Below are positions 14,841-20,161 of a stretch of DNA of 20,161 nt, piece by piece. The notes beneath the pieces are model-generated. The model had not been told where the DNA came from. It made no database searches and saw nothing but the letters and a program-made list of their open reading frames with translations. The translations under genes and the position numbers were made by a program. Position 1 is the first letter of the stretch. Every line of letters begins with the position of its first letter. Origin of the DNA: Bacillota bacterium (GTDB lineage: Bacteria > Bacillota > Bacilli > Bacillales > Cytobacillaceae); assembly GCA_030705745.1 (NCBI GenBank), contig JAUZPT010000010.1:1-20161 (forward strand). Reading direction: 5' to 3'.

Positions 14841-16071
14841 AGAATTCAACGAACTTAACTCCATAAATTTAAGCGATAAACAACAAATTTCCATCTGGCA
14901 AAACATTCATCAAAAAAACAAAAGGGGTAACAAACTTCTTTTTCTAAAAAATTCTGCAATCCTTATAGCAGCTTTGTCCATTATTCTTCTACTATCAACG
15001 ACTCTTATCGCTGGGAAAATCGGAAAAAAGCAGCCGAACGGCACGCCTGAGAATCCGATTACCATATCAACCACGAACGTTAATATGAGTGCTGTCACCG
15101 CCATTAGATTAGCCGATTTCAATACTGGCTGGGCAGGGGGCAATGGCTGGATTGCTAAAACAGCTTCCGAAGGGAAACATTGGAATGTTGTTTATCAAGG
15201 AAATGGAACAGTGGAGCAGATAACAGCACTAAACCGATCAGATGTATGGGCCACTTTGAATCAGGGAGGAAACAAGTGGAGTCTCCTGCATTCCAATGAT
15301 GGCGGACAGCACTGGTCATCTATCGGATCAATGCCGAATAATTCCTTCCTTCATTTCATATCAAAAACGACTGCTCTAAGTGGAAATGCTTTTTCAAAGA
15401 ATGGTGGGAAATCATGGCATTCATTGCCCGTTCCAAAAGACATAGTGGGTGAAGCTTATTTTCACGATGTGAAAAATGGATGGGTGGTAACCCAAAGTAA
15501 TAAAGTATTAAATGTAAAAAGAACCACAAATGGAGGGGGAAAGTGGAACACGGTCATGTCCAAAAAGCTAATCGAACCTTTGGCTGGTGCCATGATTCGC
15601 TCGGCAGGAACGAATGATAGTTGGATCGAACTAATCGGAGGCACCGGCATGTCACAAACCTCTTACTCTGTTTTCCATACACTCGATGGCGGGAAATCTT
15701 GGAGGACGGTCATCGCCAATTCAACTGCAGGCGGCGGACCAGCTCCGGGATTTAGCCTAGAGTATGATAAAGGGCCGACCAATAAAGGAGCAAAACCCGG
15801 GCCTCTTTATGTGGTCAGTCCACAAGTAGCCTTCATGGGAGGGTCATGTCAAGCATGCGACAATCATCAAAATTCAATTGGTTGGACTAATGATGGAGGA
15901 AAAACGTGGGTGAATAGCAAAGTGATGCTAGATGGGTACGGTGACGCTTATTTAGCGATATCAGATGCGAATCATGGATGGTGGATCACCACTGAAAATA
16001 CTAAACCAAGTATGATGTATACGACGTCAGATGGGGGTGTTAATTGGACCAAGGTTCATATTTTCCGATAA
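14812..16071 (+). CDS. Probable membrane anti-sigma factor with an external seven-bladed Asp-box propeller
   Basis: A 419-residue protein starting at ATG 14812 (or ATG 14815), with GGGGTGG (14801-14807) as ribosome binding site inside the sigma gene. The overlap implies translational coupling. Residues 1-47 are cytoplasmic and resemble the short N-terminal segments of Bacillus anti-sigma proteins (DKEFNELNSINLSDKQQ). Residues 48-68 are the only membrane helix. The outer part (about 90-419) has seven repeats ending in an Asp-box or variant: SEGKHW (119), NDGGQHW (162), KNGGKSW (196), TNGGGKW (239), LDGGKSW (291), NDGGKTW (360) and SDGGVNW (406). Each follows a W-rich strand such as NGW or VWA. 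This fits one seven-bladed BNR/YCF48-like beta-propeller. A C-x-x-C pair (346, 349) lies in blade six. It likely holds the sigma factor at the membrane and senses an envelope or external signal; the ligand is unknown. Confidence 0.8.
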   Translation: MMTKSTLLDKEFNELNSINLSDKQQISIWQNIHQKNKRGNKLLFLKNSAILIAALSIILLLSTTLIAGKIGKKQPNGTPENPITISTTNVNMSAVTAIRLADFNTGWAGGNGWIAKTASEGKHWNVVYQGNGTVEQITALNRSDVWATLNQGGNKWSLLHSNDGGQHWSSIGSMPNNSFLHFISKTTALSGNAFSKNGGKSWHSLPVPKDIVGEAYFHDVKNGWVVTQSNKVLNVKRTTNGGGKWNTVMSKKLIEPLAGAMIRSAGTNDSWIELIGGTGMSQTSYSVFHTLDGGKSWRTVIANSTAGGGPAPGFSLEYDKGPTNKGAKPGPLYVVSPQVAFMGGSCQACDNHQNSIGWTNDGGKTWVNSKVMLDGYGDAYLAISDANHGWWITTENTKPSMMYTTSDGGVNWTKVHIFR

Positions 16072-16088
16072 AACAAAGCAGCATTTGA

Positions 16089-16120
16089 AAAGAGGGTGGC
16101 TCATTGAGTCACCCTCTTAG
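16089..16120 (+). terminator. Terminator of the sigma/anti-sigma operon
   Basis: AAGAGGGTG (16090-16098) pairs with CACCCTCTT (16110-16118). A G-T mismatch and an inner CTC/GAG stem extend it toward an ATT loop. The T-run is weak (AGTATTATTTG). Confidence 0.65.
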
Positions 16121-16144
16121 TATTATTTGTTTGATGTATATGGT

Positions 16145-16179
16145 AAGAAAAATAGAGACGCAGCAAACGCTGAAGTCTC
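16145..16179 (-). terminator. Terminator of the permease/small-protein operon
   Basis: On the minus strand GAGAC-TT-CAGC-GTTT-GCTG-C-GTCTC forms a bulged nine-pair hairpin followed by TATTTTTCTT. It lies 21 bp after the stop of the 42-residue ORF and is the first terminator after the permease start, which supports one transcript for both. Confidence 0.65.
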
Positions 16180-16199
16180 CATTCTTGGGCATGATGCTC

Positions 16200-16328
16200 T
16201 TATTTAGGTGAATCAATCCTTTTCGAGTCTTCGGTATCGAGAGTGGATCTTAAAACATACAGAAATACGCCAAAAAGCAATCCGAGACAAATGAGGAAAC
16301 CAATCGTCATCATCCATAAATAAGCCAA
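16200..16328 (-). CDS. Small single-helix membrane protein (42 residues)
   Basis: TTG 16328 has an excellent ribosome binding site (AGGAGG at 16337-16342, 8 nt away), and the codon just before it is TGA, so this is the only possible start. The sequence begins MAYLWMMTIGFLICLGLLFG. It has one membrane helix (about 4-26), then a charged tail with both acidic and basic residues (STLDTEDSKRIDSPK). It lies 85 bp after the amino-acid permease on the same strand with no clear terminator between, and a hairpin follows its stop. By analogy with small accessory subunits of secondary transporters (MetS-like or symporter small proteins) it may assist the permease. I do not recognise the family, so this is inference from position and shape. 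Confidence 0.6.
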   Translation of the reverse strand: MAYLWMMTIGFLICLGLLFGVFLYVLRSTLDTEDSKRIDSPK

Positions 16329-16413
16329 TCATTCCCCCTCCTTTTTAAATGTATATGCATAGTGGTAATCTAACTTTCCACAGATGATATTCATTTCAAA
16401 AAAGGGGGATGAA

Positions 16414-17751
16414 TTACTTCTTTTTTTTAACGATAAAAGACAATATTGTGAGTACGGCAACGGTGACAAGGCATATCGTTGAACCGATGACATTACTTTT
16501 ATTAAAAACGAAGAAAACAAAGATCAAAAATAGTGCAGCGATGGCAATAATATTTGTGTAAGGAAACCACTTCAATTGAAATGAAGGCATTGATGGATAT
16601 TTCGATCGCAGCTTTAATTGGGCGGAACAAATGCCGATCCATAAAAGCAGGACTGTGAATCCAGGAATGGACATGATGTACCCGATTACTTGATTCGGCG
16701 TAAGGTATGCTACAAATACGCCAATCAAGATACATGCACTTGTCAAAATAATTCCGTTTAAAGGAATGCCAGTTTTGGTTGTTTTTAAAAATGCTTTCGG
16801 TGCTTCACCGCTCTGAGACATTGAAAATAACATTCTTGAAGTAGCATAAATGCCAGAATTTGCTGCCGAAAGAACGGCTGTTAATAAAATGAAATTCATC
16901 ACATTTGCCGCACCCGGCAATCCAGATAGGCTAAATACTTGAACAAACGGGCTATCGGCTGAAGACACTTTATTCCATGGAATCAAACCGCAAATAATCA
17001 GAATGGGAAATACATAAAAAATAACTACCCGCCAAACGGTTCCTTTTATAATGCCAGGCAACACTTTCTGGGCATCTTTCACTTCCGTCACAGCAACGCC
17101 GATTAATTCCGCTCCACCATAAGAAAACATTACTACTAGCAGTGAGCTAAACATTCCACTGAATCCATGAGGGAAAAAACCGCCATGTGATGTGTAATTG
17201 GAAAACGGGTGGTGGATGGAACTCGGCAAAAGTCCCGCCAAAATGAGAATTCCTAATATAATAAAGGAGATTAAGGCAATAATTTTGACTCCTGCAAACC
17301 AAAATTCCAATTCACCAAAATGCTTTACCTGAAACAAATTAATCCCGATGATCACTGCGCCGCAAACGAAGCTTAATAACCATAAAGGGAGTGTGGGCAT
17401 CCAGTGTTGCAGGAAGCTTCCTGCGGCCAATAATTCAACGATCGTTACAAGAACCCAGTTAATCCAGTAAAGCCATCCAACAATAAACGAAATTCTAAAG
17501 CCAAACGCTTTATGGACAAGATTTTGAACGTTCAGATTTGGAAAAACCATCGTCATTTCCCCAAGCGCGGCCATGACAATAAATAATAATAACCCTCCTA
17601 ATAAATAGGCGATTACAACACTTGGCCCGGCCATATTTAGCGTTTCCGAACTTCCTTTAAAAATGCCGGTACCAATCATACCAGCGAGTGCGATGAATTG
17701 TACATGCCTCGGCAATAAGCCTTTTTTCAATTCCTGTTGACTCTTCTCCAT
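16414..17751 (-). CDS. APC-superfamily amino-acid permease under T-box control (tyrosine predicted)
   Basis: ATG 17751 is chosen because GAAGGG lies about 10 nt upstream. The in-frame TTG 17760 is only 1 nt from it. The 445-residue protein has about 12 membrane helices. The amino-acid permease signature is present at the start: GLLPRHVQFIALAGMIGTGIF, where G-M-I-G-T-G-I-F is the unwound helix 1 substrate site, then GPSVVIAYLLGG and ALGEM. LLTAVLSAANSGIYATSRML is the conserved helix 8 region. This is the AAT group (RocE/AnsP/YvbW-like), proton-coupled uptake across the cell membrane. The gene is preceded by a T-box leader with a UAC specifier, so uptake should rise when uncharged tRNA-Tyr accumulates; tyrosine is the predicted substrate. 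A 42-residue membrane protein follows on the same transcript. Confidence 0.88.
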   Translation of the reverse strand: MEKSQQELKKGLLPRHVQFIALAGMIGTGIFKGSSETLNMAGPSVVIAYLLGGLLLFIVMAALGEMTMVFPNLNVQNLVHKAFGFRISFIVGWLYWINWVLVTIVELLAAGSFLQHWMPTLPLWLLSFVCGAVIIGINLFQVKHFGELEFWFAGVKIIALISFIILGILILAGLLPSSIHHPFSNYTSHGGFFPHGFSGMFSSLLVVMFSYGGAELIGVAVTEVKDAQKVLPGIIKGTVWRVVIFYVFPILIICGLIPWNKVSSADSPFVQVFSLSGLPGAANVMNFILLTAVLSAANSGIYATSRMLFSMSQSGEAPKAFLKTTKTGIPLNGIILTSACILIGVFVAYLTPNQVIGYIMSIPGFTVLLLWIGICSAQLKLRSKYPSMPSFQLKWFPYTNIIAIAALFLIFVFFVFNKSNVIGSTICLVTVAVLTILSFIVKKKK

Positions 17752-17771
17752 GCTGCTCAAACCCTTCTTTT

Positions 17772-17809
17772 GAAAAATAAAAAGTCCCTACTGGAAATCC
17801 AGTAGGGAC
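17772..17809 (-). terminator. T-box-controlled terminator of the permease leader
   Basis: GTCCCTACTGG (minus) pairs perfectly over 11 bp with CCAGTAGGGAC around ATTT, followed by TTTTTATTTTTC. It is the conditional terminator, which competes with the antiterminator containing the T-box. Confidence 0.9.
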
Positions 17810-18046
17810 GATTGTAACATCGCGGTACCACCCTAAATGCAAGAAAAAACCTTGCCACTTCATTGAACATAACGGCTTTTAACCGTCTTTATCAGCGAAC
17901 ACCCAATATGGGCTTGCAGAGAAAGAAGCTCCAGGAGTGTAATTCATTTTTGCTCTGCTACTGATTTTCACCAACCATCAGCTCTCTGAAAAACAAATGC
18001 AAAAACTACTATGTTCCTATCCACGCTATTTATACTATTCGATTTT

Positions 18047-18076
18047 ACACTTAGACGCTTTTAAGCGCTAAAGTGT
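18047..18076. repeat. Imperfect inverted repeat at the start of the Tyr T-box transcript
   Basis: ACACTTAGACGCTT and AAGCGCTAAAGTGT are separated by TT; 11 of 14 positions pair, with three central mismatches. It overlaps the predicted transcription start, so it could be an operator or a 5' hairpin protecting the leader RNA. It is not part of the standard T-box fold. Confidence 0.45.
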
Positions 18077-18084
18077 TTTATATT

Positions 18085-18112
18085 AATATATCATATTTTA
18101 TAAACTTGTCAA
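18085..18112 (-). promoter_or_regulatory. Sigma-A promoter of the Tyr T-box/permease operon
   Basis: A perfect -35 TTGACA (18107-18112) lies 16 bp from TATATT (18085-18090). This places the RNA start near 18078. Confidence 0.65.
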
Positions 18113-18299
18113 ATGAGCATAGAAAAAATTATTAAAAGGTTAGAAAAAAGAAGAGTGATACAGTATGATAGAAAAAATACCATATTTAGGTTGGAAAATA
18201 AACCATCCTAATTTGTAAATAATAGGGTATCTAAAACGTGGGTATACACTACCTTTAATTAACAACCTCATTTCTTAATGAAAGAACGGGTATCGTGTG

Positions 18300-18872
18300 A
18301 TGAAATTTAAATGGTTAAAGATTCTTCTAGTTTTTGGTCTCTTCTATGTTGGTTTTTTGCAATATAAAATGGTTCAATATCCACACGACTCTCCACCTAA
18401 GAATGCTGATTTCCTAATCATACTTGGAGCCAAGGTGAATGGCACCGATCCCTCGCTTGTCCTAAAGGAAAGAATTAACACCGCGGCTCATTATATGCAG
18501 AAAAATAAACATGCAATTGCGATTGCATCAGGCGGCAAAGGTTCTGGGGAGGACATTTCAGAGGCGGAAGCGATTAAAAGATCCTTAATAAAAAAAGGGA
18601 TTGCTGAAAAGAGAATCATTTTAGAAAAAAAATCTACCAACACGGTCGAAAATTTTTCTTTTTCAAAAAAAATAATACCTGATGGGGCGAAAATCGGATT
18701 GATTGTCACGAATGATTTTCATATGTACCGAGCTAGCAGCATCGCCAGGGATCAGGGGTTAAGACTTTTCTGCTTGCCTGCTAAAACTCCGCTCATCGCT
18801 ATTCCAAAATCGTATGGTCACGAGTACTTGGCAATCACAAAATATTATTTTTTGAAGATTTTCCACAAATAG
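18300..18872 (+). CDS. YdcF/DUF218-family membrane-anchored protein
   Basis: The start is ATG 18300, or GTG 18297 just before it; CGGG (18287-18290) is a weak ribosome binding site. The product has 190 residues. One N-terminal helix (about 6-20) anchors it, and the rest faces outward. The DUF218 fold (SanA/YdcF/ElyC group) is seen in DFLIILGAKVNG (37-48), ASGGKGSGEDISEAEAI, STNTVENFSFSKKI and LIVTNDFHMYRAS, where the Asp-Phe-His is the family's conserved site. Relatives in other bacteria influence envelope integrity or bind nucleotide-like ligands; no reaction is established for most. It stands alone between two divergent T-box operons. The upstream promoter is unclear: TTAGAA (18140-18145) and TATGAT (18164-18169) are 18 bp apart, which is weak. 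No convincing terminator follows the gene. Confidence 0.88.
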   Translation: MKFKWLKILLVFGLFYVGFLQYKMVQYPHDSPPKNADFLIILGAKVNGTDPSLVLKERINTAAHYMQKNKHAIAIASGGKGSGEDISEAEAIKRSLIKKGIAEKRIILEKKSTNTVENFSFSKKIIPDGAKIGLIVTNDFHMYRASSIARDQGLRLFCLPAKTPLIAIPKSYGHEYLAITKYYFLKIFHK

Positions 18873-18975
18873 GTCTTTTTGAATTAGTGAAAATGAGGGA
18901 AATCGTTGTCGAACTAATCCAAAACCTCAAAAAATGATAAATATGGTAAAATTTTTAATAAAAGGTAAATTAATA

Positions 18976-19003
18976 TTGTGATTTTTATTTTATTGAGTAT
19001 AAT
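18976..19003 (+). promoter_or_regulatory. Sigma-A promoter of the argS T-box leader
   Basis: TTGTGA (18976-18981) and a perfect TATAAT (18998-19003) are 16 bp apart, giving an RNA start near 19010. The stretch 18873-18975 before it holds no gene I can support. Confidence 0.6.
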
Positions 19004-19009
19004 TATGAA

Positions 19010-19276
19010 AAATACAATTGAAAATCCATGATAAAGAGAGTAGTTATTTGTGTAGATCTAGCGAGTCAGGGATGGTGTAAGCCTGGTACGAAACAAATAA
19101 TGAAGCGCACTTTGGAGATGCTTCCCCGAATTGGAGTAGGGAAAAGCCGGGGAAAAACCTCGTTACGAATTATACAGTGGTTTTTATCGTGATGGATAAA
19201 AACAATTAGAGTGGTACCGCGGGACGAATTAAAACTCTCGCCTCTTATTTTTAAAATTAGAGGCGAGAGTTTTTTA
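19010..19276 (+). promoter_or_regulatory. T-box riboswitch, Arg (CGC) specifier
   Basis: The leader holds AGTAG, GGGATGGTG and the specifier region GAAGCGCAC, with CGC at 19106-19108. The T-box GTGGTACCGCGGG (19211-19223) is followed by the terminator. CGC fits the arginine tRNA that reads CGN codons, which agrees with the argS gene downstream. Uncharged tRNA-Arg would prevent termination and raise synthetase expression. Confidence 0.93.
19231..19276 (+). terminator. T-box-controlled terminator of the argS leader
   Basis: AAAACTCTCGCCTCT (19231-19245) pairs perfectly with AGAGGCGAGAGTTTT (19259-19273) and runs into further T residues. It ends 66 nt before the argS start. Confidence 0.92.
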
Positions 19277-19342
19277 TTTTCAAGAAAAACGGTGTGCATC
19301 TGATCAGGTTGCTTAGACTTTTGTTATTTGGAGGAGATAACG

Positions 19343-20161
19343 ATGGATTACAAAGATGATTTTGCTGGAGTTTTGTACAGTTATTTTAATGAGCAATTAG
19401 ATAAAAACAAGTTACGTATGATGATTGAAAAACCAAAATTTGAAAAGCTGGGAGATTTGGCTTTTCCATGCTTCGATTTAGCAAAACTTTACCGAAAGTC
19501 ACCTAATGCGATTGCACTTGAACTCGCAGAATCCATTGTATCCCCTCTTTTTGACAAAGTCCAAGCTGTAGGCGGCTATGTGAATGCCTTTTTGAATAAA
19601 AAAACGGTTTCTTCCCAAGTAATAAAAGAAGTCCTTGCAAAAAAAGATCATTATGGAGATGTGGATTTAGGGAATAATGGCGTCATTACGATTGACTTTT
19701 CGTCACCCAATATTGCCAAACCTTTTTCAATGGGACATTTGCGTTCCACAGTAATCGGAAATTCTTTGGCTTTAATTGCTGAAAAATGTGGTTATCTGCC
19801 TATTCGAATCAATCATTTAGGTGATTGGGGTACACAGTTCGGAAAATTGATTGTGGCTTACAAAATGTGGGGGAACGAAGAAAAAATTAAAGAAAATCCG
19901 ATTAAAGAACTGTTGAAATTGTATGTGAAATTCCATGAGGAAGCTGAACAAACACCTGAATTGAATGATCAAGCGCGTTCATGGTTTAAAAAGCTCGAAG
20001 ATGCGAATGAAGAAGCAATCAAGTTGTGGGACTGGTTTCGTGAAGAATCACTTAAAGAGTTTTCAAAAATTTATCAACTATTGGGTATTTCCTTTGATTC
20101 ATATGATGGGGAAGCATTTTACAATGATAAGATGGATCGCGTAATCCGTATCCTGGAAGAG
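19343..20161 (+). CDS. argS: Arginyl-tRNA synthetase, N-terminal part (3' end outside window)
   Basis: ATG 19343 has GGAGGAG (19330-19336) 6 nt upstream. The frame is open to the right edge, giving 273 residues of a protein normally about 550-565 long. Residues 1 to about 110 form the ArgS-specific N-terminal domain (Add-1) that contacts the tRNA D-loop. The class I catalytic core begins with TIDFSSPNIAKPFSMGHLRS, where the HIGH-type motif is M-G-H-L and the preceding S-P-N-I-A-K-P is typical of ArgS. NHLGDWGTQFGKLI, another arginine-site block, follows. The enzyme charges tRNA-Arg with arginine using ATP. Expression is controlled by the Arg T-box. Many Bacillaceae carry a second argS, and T-box control together with this sequence type suggests it may be that second copy; this is inference. 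Confidence 0.95.
   Translation, partial: MDYKDDFAGVLYSYFNEQLDKNKLRMMIEKPKFEKLGDLAFPCFDLAKLYRKSPNAIALELAESIVSPLFDKVQAVGGYVNAFLNKKTVSSQVIKEVLAKKDHYGDVDLGNNGVITIDFSSPNIAKPFSMGHLRSTVIGNSLALIAEKCGYLPIRINHLGDWGTQFGKLIVAYKMWGNEEKIKENPIKELLKLYVKFHEEAEQTPELNDQARSWFKKLEDANEEAIKLWDWFREESLKEFSKIYQLLGISFDSYDGEAFYNDKMDRVIRILEE

Larger units (their letters stand above)
17772..18078 (-). promoter_or_regulatory. T-box riboswitch, Tyr (UAC) specifier
   Basis: On the minus strand the T-box sequence AGGGTGGTACCGCG (17821-17834) is followed by the terminator. Upstream, Stem I shows AGTAG, AGAGAGC, GATGGTTGGTG and the 3' specifier side GAATTACAC. Aligning this with the argS leader in the same window (GAAGCGCAC, codon CGC) puts the specifier at TAC, 17939-17941. 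The antiterminator TGGT fits a tRNA ending ACCA, as tRNA-Tyr does. Uncharged tRNA-Tyr would stabilise the antiterminator and allow permease expression. Its 5' end is set from the predicted promoter. Confidence 0.9.

Noticed and set aside
18225..18293. Three copies of GGGTAT (18225, 18240, 18288) resembling sigma-B -10 elements before the YdcF-like gene
   Set aside because: None has a GTTT-type -35 at 13-15 bp, and the third lies against the start codon.
1..20161. Mobile element, prophage, defence island or CRISPR array
   Set aside because: I found no transposase, integrase, phage structural gene, terminal repeats or regularly spaced repeats with unique spacers; the only tandem repeats are in-frame protein modules.

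Overview
The window looks like chromosomal DNA from a Bacillaceae member (a Bacillus or a close relative). It is AT-rich, has strong AGGAGG-type ribosome binding sites with many TTG/GTG starts, intrinsic hairpin-plus-T terminators, sigma-A-like promoters, an ECF sigma/anti-sigma pair and two T-box leaders. I see no IS element, prophage, CRISPR array, rRNA or tRNA gene.

Layout. 1-730: 3' end of a SNF2-family helicase gene and its terminator. 780-2139: a promoter with an operator-like dyad, then an MFS transporter gene whose natural start (GTG 916) is cut off by an in-frame TAA at 952. 2214-3940: a double-GNAT acetyltransferase and a PaaI-like thioesterase, probably one transcript, then a 66-residue unknown protein. 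4004-5395 (minus): a DHA2-type drug-efflux MFS protein. 5715-6494: a membrane-anchored lysozyme-like enzyme. 6614-14077: a divergent pair, a HupE/UreJ-type membrane protein carrying an EF-hand (minus) and a secreted giant of about 2,027 residues (plus). The giant is built as lamin-tail domain, OB-like domain, Ig-like domains, PHP metallohydrolase, CARDB, glutaminase-like domain, second OB-like domain and four Ig/OmpL47-like repeats. An 11-bp-phased TTAAA array between the two genes resembles tandem PhoP boxes.

14185-16120: an ECF sigma factor preceded by an ECF-type promoter (autoregulation likely). Its 3' end overlaps the gene for a one-helix membrane protein whose outer part is seven Asp-box repeats, probably a seven-bladed propeller. 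This is best read as a sigma/anti-sigma pair with a propeller sensor. 16145-18112 (minus): a T-box leader with a UAC (Tyr) specifier, an APC amino-acid permease, a 42-residue single-helix protein and a terminator. 18300-18872: a YdcF/DUF218 protein. 18976-20161: a second T-box with a CGC (Arg) specifier driving argS, which runs off the right edge.

The strongest leads are the propeller-bearing anti-sigma system, the putatively phosphate-controlled giant metallohydrolase with its HupE-like neighbour, the Tyr T-box permease with its tiny membrane partner, and the nonsense codon in the first MFS gene. All assignments come from reading the sequence; no database search was run.
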